A stretch of DNA of 58,578 nt. It comes from Myxococcota bacterium (GTDB taxonomy: Bacteria; Myxococcota_A; UBA9160; UBA4427). Each line of letters starts with the position of its first letter. Within the stretch, counting starts at the first letter, position 1. The DNA lies in the NCBI GenBank assembly GCA_029243605.1, contig JAQWRT010000086.1, forward strand, positions 1 to 58,578, read 5' to 3'. Positions 1 to 9,530 of this stretch are shown here, one piece after another. Below the pieces are notes generated by a model. The model was given only the letters and a program-made list of their open reading frames with translations, was not told the DNA's origin and did not search any database. The position numbers and the translations under genes are program-made.

Positions 1-1448
1 GCGTCGATCTCCGAGTGCAGATAGCGCACCTTGACGTTGAGCTCCTCGTAGTAGGTGGTCAGCTCCTCCGCCGAGCGCTTGGTCAGCGTCGTCACCAGCA
101 CTCGCCAACCCGCACTGGTCACCTTGCGGATCTCCCCCAGCAGATCGTCCACCTGGGTCCGGGCTGGGCGCACCTCGATCTCGGGGTCGAGCAGGCCTGT
201 GGGACGAACAATCTGCTCGGCGACCCAGTCCTTGCTGTTCTCACGCTCGTAAGCCCCGGGAGTGGCCGAGACGTGGATCACCTGATTGAGGGTCTTCTCC
301 CACTCCTCGAAGCGCAGGGGTCGATTATCGAGGGCACTGGGCAGCCGAAAGCCGTGCTCGACGAGGTTCTCCTTGCGAGACCGGTCACCCTTGAACATGG
401 CCCCGACCTGGGGCACGGAGACATGACTCTCGTCGATGAACATCAGCCAGTCCTCGGGAAAGTAGTCCAGCAGGGTGGCCGGCGGCTCACCGGGACGGCG
501 GCCATCCATGTAGACGGAGTAATTCTCGATCCCGTTGCAAACCCCGGTCTCGCGCAGCATCTCCATGTCGTGACGGGTCCGCTGCTCCAGGCGCTGGGCC
601 TCAAGGAGCTTGCCCTCCTTCTTAAAATCCACCAGACGCTGGTCCAGCTCCGCGCGGATCCCCTCCACCGCCTTTTCCAGGCGTTCAGCGCTGGCCACGT
701 AATGACTCGCGGGATAGATCATCGCCCGCTTGGGCCGGGCCACGACCTTGCCCCGAAGCGGATCGATCTCGGCGATCGCATCGATTTCATCGCCGAAGAA
801 TTCGACCCGAATGGCGCGCTCGCTCTCGTATTGCGGAAAAATTTCGACCACATCACCGCGCACCCTAAATGTCCCGCGATGAAAGTCGTGGTCGTTGCGC
901 GTGTAAAGCATGTCCACGAGCTCACGCAACAGGTCCTCCCGAACCAGAGCGGCTCCTGCCTCGAGGTAGATATGCATCGACCCGTAATTCTCAGGGGCCC
1001 CGAGGCCGTAAATACACGAGACACTCGCGACCACCAGAACATCTCGCCGAGTCAGGATCGAATGCGTCGCCGAGTGCCGAAGCTTGTCGATCTCGTCGTT
1101 GACGTGGGAGTCTTTCTCGATGTAGGTATCGCTCGAGGGGATATAGGCCTCGGGCTGGTAGTAGTCGTAATAGGAGACGAAATACTCAACGGCATTTTCG
1201 GGGAAGAGATCCCGGAACTCGGTATAGAGCTGGGCCGCCAGGGTCTTATTCGGAGACATGACCAGGGTGGGCCGGTTTATCTGCTCCACGACGCTGGCGA
1301 TGGTAAATGTCTTTCCGCTGCCGGTAATCCCCAACAGTGTCTGGTGCGGGTCGCCTCGATCGAGCCCCTGACGCAACTCAGCGATGGCCTGGGGCTGATC
1401 ACCCGAGGGCTCGAAAGGCGAGACGAGTTTGAAGGCGCGCTCGCTCAC
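1..1448 (-). CDS. uvrB: UvrABC system protein B, N-terminal part (cut by window edge)
   Basis: UvrB is the helicase-like subunit of nucleotide excision repair; it verifies damage delivered by UvrA and positions UvrC. The minus strand encodes about 482 residues reaching position 1, and the family is usually about 670, so the C-terminal helicase and UVR parts lie outside the window. Visible are the N-terminal [18 protein letters not shown] signature, Walker A GITGSGKT (about residues 40-47), the tyrosine-rich beta-hairpin ([12 protein letters not shown]), the DESH box and the start of helicase motifs ([14 protein letters not shown]). The start is GTG at 1448, whose GTGA overlaps the cysS stop by 4 bases, implying translational coupling. 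Identity is certain; only the right-hand end is present. Confidence 0.96.
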   Translation of the reverse strand, partial: MSERAFKLVSPFEPSGDQPQAIAELRQGLDRGDPHQTLLGITGSGKTFTIASVVEQINRPTLVMSPNKTLAAQLYTEFRDLFPENAVEYFVSYYDYYQPEAYIPSSDTYIEKDSHVNDEIDKLRHSATHSILTRRDVLVVASVSCIYGLGAPENYGSMHIYLEAGAALVREDLLRELVDMLYTRNDHDFHRGTFRVRGDVVEIFPQYESERAIRVEFFGDEIDAIAEIDPLRGKVVARPKRAMIYPASHYVASAERLEKAVEGIRAELDQRLVDFKKEGKLLEAQRLEQRTRHDMEMLRETGVCNGIENYSVYMDGRRPGEPPATLLDYFPEDWLMFIDESHVSVPQVGAMFKGDRSRKENLVEHGFRLPSALDNRPLRFEEWEKTLNQVIHVSATPGAYERENSKDWVAEQIVRPTGLLDPEIEVRPARTQVDDLLGEIRKVTSAGWRVLVTTLTKRSAEELTTYYEELNVKVRYLHSEID

Positions 1449-2851
1449 CCCCGCCTCCAGCGCGGACCCTCCGGCGTATCGATAAGTTGAACCCCCTCGG
1501 CGGTCAACTCGTCTCGAATCCGGTCGGCGGTGGCGAAATCTCTATTGGCCCGGGCCTGCTCACGCTCTTCCAGGAGGGCATCGATCCGCGGATCGGTCTC
1601 GTAGACTTCCCCAGCCGCCTCGGCATGGGCGAGATCCAAGCCGAGCACAGCGTCGAAATCGAGCAGCAGATCCCGGCGATCCGCCGGCGAAAGCGTACCG
1701 CTGCGGACCACGTCCCAGAGAACAGCCATGGCGCGAGGAGCATTGAGATCATCCGCCATGGCCTCCCTGAATTTCTCCCGGTGCGCGGCCTGGGCTGCCG
1801 GGTCGCCGGCACCCTCTACGGCGCGCAGCTCCGCTGCCAAGGCGACCAATCGCCCATGCCCCTTCGCCGCCGCCTCCATGGACTCCTCATTGAATGTCTG
1901 CTGCTGCCGATAGTGGGCCTGGAGAAAGAAATAGCGGAAGGCCAAGGGGGCATAGCCCCGCTCCTCGAGATCCGAGAGGGTTTTTACATTGCCCCGGGAC
2001 TTGGACATCTTTTCTCCACCGAAGTCCAGGAATTCGTTGTGGAGCCAATATTCGACCCAGGGGTGAATCCCAAAGGCGCACTCGCTCTGGGCCACCTCGT
2101 TGGTGTGGTGCACCGTGGCCAGGTCGATTCCGCCCGTATGGATATCAAAATGTTCGCCCAGGTAGCGGCAACTCATGGCCGAGCATTCGAGGTGCCAGCC
2201 AGGAAAGCCCCGACCCCAGGGCGAATCCCACTCTTGGAGCCGGCGCACCTCGGGGTCGGCGAATTTCCAGATTGCAAAATCCGCCGGATGCCGTTTGCCT
2301 TGGACCTGCTCGATGCGCTGGGCGCCGGCTTGGCCCTCGAGATCCAGCCCGGCCAGTTCGACGTAGCTGGGAAAGCGCGAGATATCGAAATAGATTCCGT
2401 CGTCGATGCGATAGAGGTAGCCGCCCTCGTCCAGACGCACGCCCAGCTCGATTTGCTCGGTGATATGATCCGTCGCCTTGGGATTGAACTCGGGCTCAAG
2501 GCAATTCACCGCCCGGCGATCCCGACGCCAGGATTCGGTATAACGCCCCGCGATCTCCTCGGCGCTCTCACCCGCCCGCTGAGCCGCCAACTCCATCTTG
2601 TCCTCGCCCTCGTCGCCATCCGAGACGAGATGCCCCACATCGGTGATATTGATGACGTGGGTTACCTCAAAGCCCTCGCTCGAGAGAAAGCGCTTGAGCA
2701 GGTCGGCGAAGAGCTGGGAGCGTACGTTCCCGATATGTTGCGGCCCGTAGACCGTCGGCCCGCAGGTATAGATCCCCACCCTGCCCTCTTGAATGGGCCG
2801 GAAGGGCTCTTTTTTTCGCGTCCGGGTGTTGTAGAAAAAGATCGAACTCAC
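1445..2851 (-). CDS. cysS: Cysteine--tRNA ligase
   Basis: Class I aminoacyl-tRNA synthetase charging tRNA-Cys, cytoplasmic, 468 residues (normal length). The zinc ligand Cys30 lies in TCGPTVYG, followed by the HIGH-type signature in the HIGN form (about 39-42). A second zinc-site segment reads GWHLECS, and the KMSKS loop is exact ([11 protein letters not shown]). The segment before KMSKS reads [20 protein letters not shown], a variant of the more common HGGGxDLxFPHHENExAQSE; this form occurs in part of the family, so it is not evidence of lost function. It lies between ispF and uvrB on the same strand and overlaps the uvrB start by 4 bases, so ispD-ispF-cysS-uvrB is probably one transcript. 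Confidence 0.96.
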   Translation of the reverse strand: MSSIFFYNTRTRKKEPFRPIQEGRVGIYTCGPTVYGPQHIGNVRSQLFADLLKRFLSSEGFEVTHVINITDVGHLVSDGDEGEDKMELAAQRAGESAEEIAGRYTESWRRDRRAVNCLEPEFNPKATDHITEQIELGVRLDEGGYLYRIDDGIYFDISRFPSYVELAGLDLEGQAGAQRIEQVQGKRHPADFAIWKFADPEVRRLQEWDSPWGRGFPGWHLECSAMSCRYLGEHFDIHTGGIDLATVHHTNEVAQSECAFGIHPWVEYWLHNEFLDFGGEKMSKSRGNVKTLSDLEERGYAPLAFRYFFLQAHYRQQQTFNEESMEAAAKGHGRLVALAAELRAVEGAGDPAAQAAHREKFREAMADDLNAPRAMAVLWDVVRSGTLSPADRRDLLLDFDAVLGLDLAHAEAAGEVYETDPRIDALLEEREQARANRDFATADRIRDELTAEGVQLIDTPEGPRWRRG

Positions 2852-2868
2852 GCCTCTCGGGCCCCCTT

Positions 2869-2886
2869 GCCAGCCCCAGGGCTGGC
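2869..2886 (-). other. Perfect hairpin between ispF and cysS
   Basis: An 8-base perfect inverted repeat, GCCAGCCC and GGGCTGGC separated by two bases, occupies most of the 45-base ispF-cysS gap. No U-run follows it, so it is not a classical terminator. It may stabilise or process the mRNA ahead of the cysS ribosome-binding region. Confidence 0.45.
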
Positions 2887-2896
2887 CATTGTTCGG

Positions 2897-3376
2897 CTAT
2901 CCATCCACGGCCACCAGGAGCACCACCGCGAGGGCCGCCATGCCCTCTTCCCGGCCCAGGGCCCCCATGCCGTCATTGCTCTTGAGTTTGAGATTCACCC
3001 GCGCCCTCGGCGTCCCCAGGAGCTCAGCGAGCGTCGACTCCATAGCCTCCTGGTGCGGGGCGAGCCTGGGTGCCTCGGCGATCAGGGTGCAGTCAAGGTT
3101 CGCGATCTCCAGACCCGCCGCCTGCATCATTCCCACCACGCGCTCGATAAACTGCCGGCTCGCCGCCCCGGCCAGGCTGGCGTCGCTCGACGGAAAATGC
3201 CGCCCCAGATCGCCCTCGCCCAAGGCGCCCAGAACCGCATCGGCCACCGCGTGGAGAACGACATCTCCATCGGAATGCCCTTCAAGTCCTTTCCCATGGG
3301 GTATTTCCTCACCCGCCAGCACGAGACGCCGGCCCACCACGAGGCGATGGCTATCGAAGCCCTGTCCGATTCTCAT
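2897..3376 (-). CDS. ispF: 2-C-methyl-D-erythritol 2,4-cyclodiphosphate synthase
   Basis: IspF catalyses the fifth step of the MEP isoprenoid pathway, cyclising CDP-ME 2-phosphate to MEcPP with release of CMP. It is a 159-residue cytoplasmic trimer, the usual length. The metal-binding Asp8-x-His10 (GFDSHRL) and the EGHSDGDVVLHA stretch are present, and the C-terminal half has the family LKLKSNDGMGALGREEG signature. The ATG start overlaps the stop of ispD by 4 bases, so the two MEP enzymes are translationally coupled. cysS follows after a short gap containing a hairpin. Confidence 0.96.
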   Translation of the reverse strand: MRIGQGFDSHRLVVGRRLVLAGEEIPHGKGLEGHSDGDVVLHAVADAVLGALGEGDLGRHFPSSDASLAGAASRQFIERVVGMMQAAGLEIANLDCTLIAEAPRLAPHQEAMESTLAELLGTPRARVNLKLKSNDGMGALGREEGMAALAVVLLVAVDG

Positions 3377-4062
3377 GGGCCCGCCTCCTCAAGTGCGAGC
3401 AATCGCGCGGCCAAGGCGAGATCCTCGGGGACGGTAATCTTGAAATTCCCCGGATTCCCCTCCACCACCTGCACCCCCGCCCCGAGCCGCTCGACGAGTT
3501 GGGCATCGTCGGTGCCCTGGAAGTCTTCGGCCTGGGCCTTCGCCAGGGCCTCCTCGAAGAGCGAGCGATGAAAAACCTGGGGCGTCTGAGCGAGCCAGCA
3601 GCCTTCGCGCTCGGGCGTCGTCTTGACGACCCCATCCGCGACGAGTTTTACGGTATCCCGGCAGGGCGCCGCAAGCAGAGCCGCCCCCCATCGCTCGGCG
3701 ACCTCGACGACCCGAGCGACGTCTCCCGCCGAAACACGACAGCGCGCGGCATCGTGGATGGCGATGAGCTCGAACTCGGCCGGGATCGCGGCCAGACCCG
3801 CGGCCACCGAGTCCTGGCGCTCGGCTCCCCCGATCACCGGCGGGGCAACCCGGGGATCCTCCGCCGAGACCCCTTCGGCGTAAAGCGAGAGGTGCGAGGC
3901 GCAAAGCACGGGCTGCAACCACCCAAAGCCCGAAAATTGGAGCAAATTGTCCAGGGTTCGTTGCAGAAGTGTTTTCCCCGCAAGGTCGACGAAAGCCTTG
4001 GGGGTCTTCCCCCCGAGCCGCTCGCCCCGCCCTGCGGCCAATACGATCACCGCCGTTTGCAT
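3373..4062 (-). CDS. ispD: 2-C-methyl-D-erythritol 4-phosphate cytidylyltransferase
   Basis: IspD transfers CMP from CTP to MEP, two steps before IspF in the MEP pathway. The N-terminal nucleotide-binding signature VIVLAAGRGERLGGKTPKAF is intact, and AIHDAARC and the C-terminal NFKITVPEDLALA segment are typical. I place the start at ATG 4062 (229 residues) because it precedes the conserved AVIVLAAG core by only a few residues. The frame stays open to a GTG at 4101, but those extra 13 residues are not family-like. There is no strong Shine-Dalgarno at either start. It is divergent from the TolC-like gene across a gap with a strong inverted repeat. Confidence 0.94.
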   Translation of the reverse strand: MQTAVIVLAAGRGERLGGKTPKAFVDLAGKTLLQRTLDNLLQFSGFGWLQPVLCASHLSLYAEGVSAEDPRVAPPVIGGAERQDSVAAGLAAIPAEFELIAIHDAARCRVSAGDVARVVEVAERWGAALLAAPCRDTVKLVADGVVKTTPEREGCWLAQTPQVFHRSLFEEALAKAQAEDFQGTDDAQLVERLGAGVQVVEGNPGNFKITVPEDLALAARLLALEEAGP

Positions 4063-4114
4063 CCCGCGAAGATAGATCGGTCGCCTCTCGAGTGCCTGCA
4101 CAGACCCCGCAAAA

Positions 4115-4144
4115 CCCGGCCCGGGGCCACGACCCCAGGCCGGG
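4115..4144. repeat. GC-rich inverted repeat between ispD and the TolC-like gene
   Basis: Twelve-base arms (CCCGGCCCGGGG and CCCCAGGCCGGG) pair with one C-A mismatch around a 6-base loop. The flanking genes diverge, so this is not a terminator for either. It could be an operator-type palindrome or a 5' leader hairpin. It lies inside the 174-base divergent gap, where I see no clear promoter consensus. Confidence 0.45.
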
Positions 4145-4236
4145 CCGAGCCCCGATGAGCCAGAATATTGCCCTCTCCATCGCCGGGATCCCAGCGCTGG
4201 GGGGAGGCTTTGGTACAGTCCCCGCCGGAGGAATTC

Positions 4237-5871
4237 ATGCCCAGTCGTACCGTCTCGATTCTAGTCTCTCTACTCGCCCTGTGTCTCCTGGCCGCGCCTG
4301 GGCACGGCCAAAGCGCCAGCGGGGTCATCGCCGCGCCCGAATTGGCGCCGAACACCGGCACCAATACCCGACCCCTGAGCCTCGCCGATGCCATCGCACT
4401 CGGGGTCCAGAACAATTTGGGGGTCGAGGTCAACCGCTATACCCCCTACGTCGCCCAATACGAGAGCGAGGCCGCCTGGGGCGCTTATAACCCCCTCTTC
4501 GAGAGCCAGGTCCAGTACGGCCGCCAGCGAGAGCAGAACGGCTTCGTCACCAATCAGCCCACCAAGAGCGAACAAATCGGGGGCGAGATCGGGCTGACGG
4601 CGCTGATCCCCTATTGGGGCGGCGCGCTTACCCTGGACTTCGACGGCAATAAGAGGCAAACGACCAACCCCATCGAGCGCCTGAGCCCGGAGTACAATTC
4701 GGGCGTCACCCTCGGGCTCAATGCGCCCCTGCTGCGAGGACTCGTCTGGAATGAGCCCTGGACCCAGGTCAAGATCAGCCGGCTCGGCTACGAGAGCCAG
4801 GTCGACAATTTTACGACCTCGGTGATGAACACGGTTTTCTCCATCGTCAACGACTACTGGGTTCTGGTCGCCCGTCAGGAAGAGGTCCGGGTCGCGGAGA
4901 AGAGTCTTGAGAGCAACCAGGCGCTCCTCGAGCAAACACGCGTTCAATACGACGTTGGCGTCGTCTCCAAGGTCGAGGTCATCCAGGCCGAGGCCGGGGT
5001 GGCGAATAGCGAATTCAACCTGATCCTGGCGCGCAATGACTATATGAATTCCCAGGATCAGCTCATCGCATCGGTCCTGGGGACCCAGCTTCAGTCCACG
5101 ACCACCCTGCTCTTCAGTCCCACGGACAACCCCGCCTACACCAAGGCTCCGCCGGTGGATCTCGAAGAGGCCGTGGCCACGGCTTTCAAGCTCAGACCCG
5201 AACTCGCCGCCGCCTACAAGCAGATCGAAACCGGGGAAGTCTCCCTGCGCTTCGCCGAGAACCAGCGCCTGCCCCAGCTGGATGTGAATGTTCGCTACCG
5301 GACCCTGGGGACCACGGGCCAGCCGAACTCGACGCAATTCCCCCTCTTCCCTCCCGGCACATGCCCCGACAATACCCCGGAACCCTGTAACCAGGGCAAT
5401 TTCGGGGATACCTTCGGGTACTACTACGACCGGGGCGGACCGGACGAAGTGAGCGCCATGGCGCTGATCTCGATCCCTCTCGGAAATACCACAGCGCGTA
5501 AGAATGTGAGCAAAGCTCGCATCCAATTGCGCCAATCCAAGAGCCAGATCACCCGGCTTAAGCAGGAGATCATCGTCTCGGTTCGCAGGGCCGCGCGGGG
5601 GTTGCTCGCTTCGGCCCAGGGTGTCGAGGCCGCCGAGCGGCGGCGCATCGCAGCGGAGGAGCAGCTCCGAGCCGAGCAGATCCGCCTCGAGCACGGAGAA
5701 TCCACCCCCTTCGACGTCCTCCAGCGCGAGCGGGATCTGGTGGACGCCGAGAGCCAGAAAATCGGTGCCCTTCGGGCCTACCGGGTCTCCCAAGCCACCC
5801 TACAACGCGAAGAAGGCACTATCCTGAACGATCGCAACGTCGTGATCGATCAGGTTCGTGCGCTCGACTGA
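4237..5871 (+). CDS. TolC-family outer membrane efflux protein
   Basis: An outer-membrane channel of the TolC/OMF type, which as a trimer links an inner-membrane exporter to the outside. The start is ATG 4237, preceded by GGAGG at good spacing and followed by a signal peptide (SILVSLLALCLLAAPGHGQ); 544 residues including signal. Two long heptad-rich OEP repeats are evident: one after PLSLADAIALGVQNN (containing VRVAEKSLESNQALLEQTRVQYDVG) and one near the C-terminus ending ATLQREEGTILND. A short Cys pair (GTCPDNTPEPCNQ) between them is unusual. No periplasmic adaptor or pump lies next to it, so the partner exporter is unknown. The bactofilin gene follows on the same strand 17 bases later. Confidence 0.88.
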   Translation: MPSRTVSILVSLLALCLLAAPGHGQSASGVIAAPELAPNTGTNTRPLSLADAIALGVQNNLGVEVNRYTPYVAQYESEAAWGAYNPLFESQVQYGRQREQNGFVTNQPTKSEQIGGEIGLTALIPYWGGALTLDFDGNKRQTTNPIERLSPEYNSGVTLGLNAPLLRGLVWNEPWTQVKISRLGYESQVDNFTTSVMNTVFSIVNDYWVLVARQEEVRVAEKSLESNQALLEQTRVQYDVGVVSKVEVIQAEAGVANSEFNLILARNDYMNSQDQLIASVLGTQLQSTTTLLFSPTDNPAYTKAPPVDLEEAVATAFKLRPELAAAYKQIETGEVSLRFAENQRLPQLDVNVRYRTLGTTGQPNSTQFPLFPPGTCPDNTPEPCNQGNFGDTFGYYYDRGGPDEVSAMALISIPLGNTTARKNVSKARIQLRQSKSQITRLKQEIIVSVRRAARGLLASAQGVEAAERRRIAAEEQLRAEQIRLEHGESTPFDVLQRERDLVDAESQKIGALRAYRVSQATLQREEGTILNDRNVVIDQVRALD

Positions 5872-5888
5872 CCCGGAGCTTTAAGAGC

Positions 5889-6527
5889 ATGGGATTATTT
5901 GGCAACAAGAACTCATCGGCCGAGGAAAACCCGTCCGCCGACGCGAGCTCCGGCGGTCGAGGATCGGCCACACCCGGAACACAGGATCAGGCGAATCGGG
6001 GCAAGGGCCCCCTTCGTACAGCAGCCAAGCCAAGTGACGGTGCGCCGTCCTCGAGGGAGAATGCCGTGGCAACCATAGGGAAATCGATCATCTTCAAGGG
6101 CGAACTCAGCGGGAGCGAGGACCTCGAGGTCAACGGCACCGTCGAAGGAGACGTCAAACTCCCGGACAACACCTTGATCGTCGGACAGTCCGGGCATGTC
6201 AAGGCCTCTATCGCCGCCAAATCGATCCTGATCGTGGGCCGAGTCACCGGCGACGTCACCGCCACCGAGCGCATTGAGATCGAGGCCTCGGGCATCGTCG
6301 AGGGCGACCTGCGCGCCCCCCGCCTCCTGGTCAAAGAGGGCGCCGTGATGAACGGCAGCGTGGAAATGACCGGCGCCTCAAAGTCCCTGGACGGAGACAA
6401 ATCCTCGGCAGCGCGGTCCGATTCGGGCAGCTCGGCCTCCACGACCAGCACGACCAGCACGACCAGCACGAGCAGCACGAGCACCAGCAGCACGGCTGCC
6501 CCGAGAAGCCAGGCCTCGGCGGACTAG
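5889..6527 (+). CDS. Bactofilin (polymer-forming cytoskeletal protein)
   Basis: Bactofilins polymerise without nucleotide into filaments that scaffold cell-wall or polar functions. The 212-residue protein has a short MGLFGNK start, a disordered Ser/Gly/Pro-rich stretch to about residue 58, and a central beta-helix domain (about 60-155). The domain shows the typical turns (IGKSIIFKGELSGSEDL, NGTVEGDVKL, LIVGRVTGDVTATERIEI, GIVEGDLRAPRL). A Thr/Ser-rich tail follows, encoded by 9-base tandem repeats. It follows the TolC-like gene closely and converges with secF; the two stop codons share the tetranucleotide CTAG. The family is certain; the cellular role is not visible. Confidence 0.9.
   Translation: MGLFGNKNSSAEENPSADASSGGRGSATPGTQDQANRGKGPLRTAAKPSDGAPSSRENAVATIGKSIIFKGELSGSEDLEVNGTVEGDVKLPDNTLIVGQSGHVKASIAAKSILIVGRVTGDVTATERIEIEASGIVEGDLRAPRLLVKEGAVMNGSVEMTGASKSLDGDKSSAARSDSGSSASTTSTTSTTSTSSTSTSSTAAPRSQASAD
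6441..6494 (+). repeat. 9-bp tandem repeat in the bactofilin C-terminus
   Basis: Three exact copies of ACGACCAGC (6441-6467) are followed by degenerate copies (ACGAGCAGC and related triplets) to about 6494. They encode a Thr-Thr-Ser/Ser-Thr tail. In-frame 9-base units allow copy-number change without frameshift, so tail length may vary between strains. Confidence 0.85.
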
Positions 6528-7513
6528 GTCGCCGAGGCGGCCTTGGCCTTGCCACTCTCCTGGCTCGAGTCACCGCCCTCGAGCATGAGCAGGAGCGGCG
6601 CCGCAATATAGATCGACGAGTAGGTCCCGACGACTACGCCGATCAGCATGGCGAGCGCAAAGGGGCGAATCATCTCGCCACCCAGGAAGTAAAGGCTCAA
6701 GAGTGCGACCAGGGTGGTCCCCGAGGTCAGCACGGTTCGCGAGAGAGTCTGATTCACGCTCTGATTCAAGACATCTCGCAAAGCCGCCTTCGTCCGCAAC
6801 TCCATATTCTCGCGAATCCGGTCGTAGATAATGATGGTGTCGTTTAGGCTGTACCCGATGATCGCCAGCAACGCGGCGAGGACCCGCAGGTCGAACTCAA
6901 AACCGAGAATGACCCAGATCCCTGAGGTGACCAGGAGGTCGTGGACCACGGCCACCACCGCCCCTGGCGCAAAGCGCGAACTAAAGCGGATCGTTACGTA
7001 GACAAGAATCGCCAGACTCGCCAAGAAGAGGGCCCACAGGCCATCCGAGCGTAATTCTTGGCCCACCCTAGGGCCCACGAAATCCACGCGCTCGACGGAG
7101 AGCGGCCCGACACCACTGACCAGGGCCCCCTCGACCAATTCGACTCGATCGACGGAGGCGGTCACGGCCTGCTCGGCGGTCAAGTCGGCCGTCGGATCGG
7201 CGACCTCTTCGCCGCCCTTGAATTTGACCAGGAACTCCCGAGCCGAGGGATCGCCAAACCGAACGACGGCGGGATCCTCCACCACCCCAGACTCGGCCAG
7301 CACGCCGCGCACGGTTCCTTCGCTGACGGCCACTCCGGGATCGAAGCGCACCTGCATTTCGGTGCCGCCCGCGAAGTCGACGCCCAAGCGAAGCCCACGA
7401 ACGGGAATCAGCGCCAGTGAAACGAGAATGAGTAGGACCGAAAGCGAGGCACACAGCTTTCCGCGGCCAATGAAGTCGATCTTCGTGTTCGGCGGAATCA
7501 GTTCAAACGGCAC
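6524..7513 (-). CDS. secF: Protein translocase subunit SecF
   Basis: SecF works with SecD in the inner membrane, using proton motive force to pull preproteins through SecYEG. The 329 residues carry one N-terminal membrane segment (ASLSVLLILVSLALIPV), the LRLGVDFAGGTEMQVRF signature, a short periplasmic domain and five C-terminal membrane segments. These include the conserved GYSLNDTIIIYDRIREN loop. The start is GTG 7513 with AGGGAGG upstream. It lies 12 bases after secD in the order yajC-secD-secF. Its stop overlaps the convergent bactofilin stop. Confidence 0.95.
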   Translation of the reverse strand: MPFELIPPNTKIDFIGRGKLCASLSVLLILVSLALIPVRGLRLGVDFAGGTEMQVRFDPGVAVSEGTVRGVLAESGVVEDPAVVRFGDPSAREFLVKFKGGEEVADPTADLTAEQAVTASVDRVELVEGALVSGVGPLSVERVDFVGPRVGQELRSDGLWALFLASLAILVYVTIRFSSRFAPGAVVAVVHDLLVTSGIWVILGFEFDLRVLAALLAIIGYSLNDTIIIYDRIRENMELRTKAALRDVLNQSVNQTLSRTVLTSGTTLVALLSLYFLGGEMIRPFALAMLIGVVVGTYSSIYIAAPLLLMLEGGDSSQESGKAKAASAT

Positions 7514-7525
7514 GGCAGAACCTCC

Positions 7526-9112
7526 CTAGATGGACATTTTCTGGACAGAACGTCCACCCGGATAGAGCATGAAGGCGGTGCGGGTGATCACCAGCGCCGC
7601 AAAAACGCTGGTCAGGATCCCGACGGACAAAGTGACCGCGAAGCCCTTGATCGGTCCCGTTCCGAACTCGAAGAGAATCAGAGCGGTGATCAGAGTCGTA
7701 CAATTGGCATCGAGGACGGTGGAGTTCGCCTTGTCGAAGCCTCGAGCAATCGCCGTCCGCGGGGTTTTCCCGGATCGCAACTCCTCGCGAATCCGCTCAA
7801 AGATGATCACATTGGCATCTACCGCCATACCCACGGTGAGCACCAGGCCCGCAATCCCGGGAAGGGTCAGGGTCGCCTCGAAGAGCGACATGACGCCGAT
7901 CAGCATCACCAGGTTGAAGAGCAGGGCAACACTCGCGTAGAGCCCACTCAAGCGGTAGTACACCCCAGAGAAGATCAGGACCAGCGCGAGCCCGAGGATA
8001 GAAGCCCGAGTTCCCGACAGAATCGAATCTTGCCCCAGAGCGGGCCCAATGCTGCGCTCCTCCTCGATCACGACGGGCACCGAAAGCGCGCCGGCTCTTA
8101 AAACAACGGCCAGGTCGGCCGCCTGCTGAACCGTATAGCGCCCCTCGATCTGGCCGTTGGTCGAAATTCGAGACCGAACCACCGGCGCACTGTAGACCTT
8201 GTCGTCAAGAATGATCGCGAGTTGGCTGCCGATATTCTCCTCGGTGAGCTTGCCGAAGATACGACCGCCTTCGGGGTTGAAACGAAAGGTAACCAGCGGA
8301 CGCTGTTGGTTATCCCAATTGAGCCGGGCGTCGTCGAGATAGTCTCCGGTGATATCCGCCGCCTCGGGGAGTAGATAGGCCGCGATCACCTGCTCGCTCT
8401 CGGGGTCGGTCTCCACCGCGATTTCCTGATCGCTGGGGATCCCACCGACGAAGCGCGCCTTCAGAGCGTCTTCGCTCTCAGCGGTATCGAGGACAATCTT
8501 AAATTCGAGGAAACCCGTAGACTTCAAGAGTTCCCGGGCTCGACTGCGGTCGATCTGGCCGCCCGGAATCTGTACCAGGACCCGATCGTCGCCCTGACGA
8601 GTCACCACCGAGTCCGGGATGCCGCGTACGGGATCATCGATCCGGCGGCGCAGAACCTCGAGCACCTGGGCCATGGTTCGATCGCGAATCTCCTCTTCCC
8701 AATCCGCCGTGAGCTCGTAGTTTTCGGCGCCCTGGTCGCCCTCGACGGCCTGGAGCGAATTGTACTCGGCCAATGCCTCCCGAATCTGTTCGCGGCTCGC
8801 AGGGTCGACTCCGGCCACCTCGAGTTGGCCGGGCTTGACCACGATACTTCCCGCCTGGACACCCTGATCCGCCAAGCTCTCTACAAGGGAATCCCTGAGA
8901 AACTCAAGCTCGTGCTGGATCGCTTCCTCGATCTTAACCCCCACGACCCAATTGATGCCGCCCTGGAGATCGAGTCCCAATCGGAGGCCTTCATCGGGCC
9001 AGAACTCGCTCTGCTGACGCGTCTCCTTGGGCACAAAATTCGAGACCGTGACCACGGACAGGACCGCCATTAGGACCAGGATCAAGCCAACTCGCCATTT
9101 CAGACCACTCAC
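7526..9112 (-). CDS. secD: Protein translocase subunit SecD
   Basis: SecD is the larger partner of SecF, with a big periplasmic P1 domain and six membrane segments. The 528-residue protein has an N-terminal membrane anchor, LRLGLDLQGGINWVVGV, a long periplasmic region and the conserved VGMAVDANVIIFERIREEL. The central region includes TGDYLDDARLNWDNQQRPLVTFRF. The start is GTG at 9112, whose GTGA overlaps the yajC stop. Length and motifs are standard for Gram-negative SecD. Confidence 0.95.
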   Translation of the reverse strand: MSGLKWRVGLILVLMAVLSVVTVSNFVPKETRQQSEFWPDEGLRLGLDLQGGINWVVGVKIEEAIQHELEFLRDSLVESLADQGVQAGSIVVKPGQLEVAGVDPASREQIREALAEYNSLQAVEGDQGAENYELTADWEEEIRDRTMAQVLEVLRRRIDDPVRGIPDSVVTRQGDDRVLVQIPGGQIDRSRARELLKSTGFLEFKIVLDTAESEDALKARFVGGIPSDQEIAVETDPESEQVIAAYLLPEAADITGDYLDDARLNWDNQQRPLVTFRFNPEGGRIFGKLTEENIGSQLAIILDDKVYSAPVVRSRISTNGQIEGRYTVQQAADLAVVLRAGALSVPVVIEEERSIGPALGQDSILSGTRASILGLALVLIFSGVYYRLSGLYASVALLFNLVMLIGVMSLFEATLTLPGIAGLVLTVGMAVDANVIIFERIREELRSGKTPRTAIARGFDKANSTVLDANCTTLITALILFEFGTGPIKGFAVTLSVGILTSVFAALVITRTAFMLYPGGRSVQKMSI

Positions 9113-9459
9113 TTGGCGCCCTCCCCTTCGTCTTCACTCCCCGAACGGATCACGCTTCCCACTCCGGTCCGGGCGAGTTCAACTTCAACCCGAGCGCCGC
9201 CCTTGACTCGGGCAATCTCCAAGGTCAAGGTCGAATCCCCCACCTCAGTCACCACGCCATGGATCCCTCCGGCGGTCACCACCCGATCGCCGCGAACCAG
9301 CGAGCGAATAGAATCCTCTCGCTCCTTCTGTTGGCGCTGCTGGGGACGGATCACCAGGAAGTAAAAGATCAGAAAGATCGCGCCCATCATCAGAAAGAAG
9401 CTGGGATCGAACCCTTCGCCCTGGGCCTGCAGGGGCACTACTGTGGAAAAACCCATCAT
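9109..9459 (-). CDS. yajC: Preprotein translocase subunit YajC
   Basis: YajC is a small accessory membrane protein of the SecDF holotranslocon. The 116 residues include one membrane helix (FFLMMGAIFLIFYFLVIRP), the conserved RPQQRQQKEREDSIRSL turn and a cytoplasmic domain with GDRVVTAGGIHGVV. It is translationally coupled to secD. The gap of 71 bases upstream separates it from the SpoIID-domain gene. Confidence 0.94.
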   Translation of the reverse strand: MMGFSTVVPLQAQGEGFDPSFFLMMGAIFLIFYFLVIRPQQRQQKEREDSIRSLVRGDRVVTAGGIHGVVTEVGDSTLTLEIARVKGGARVEVELARTGVGSVIRSGSEDEGEGAK

Positions 9460-9530
9460 TTCACCTCGCGGTCCATTGTCTCGAACTCATCCTATTCCGC
9501 GCCGGTCTCGCCCCGCGACACCGCGCGCGT

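Noticed and set aside
15..1490. Long plus-strand frame opposite uvrB
   Set aside because: The minus strand encodes unmistakable UvrB motifs; the opposite frame is open only because of GC-rich codon usage.
1487..3571. Plus-strand frame of nearly 700 codons
   Set aside because: It runs antisense across three recognisable genes (cysS, ispF, ispD) and shows no domain.
4270..5793. Minus-strand frame opposite the TolC-like gene
   Set aside because: The plus strand has a ribosome-binding site, signal peptide and OEP repeats; the opposite frame has none.
6441..6494. Short direct repeats as a CRISPR array
   Set aside because: Contiguous 9-base units inside a coding sequence without spacers.
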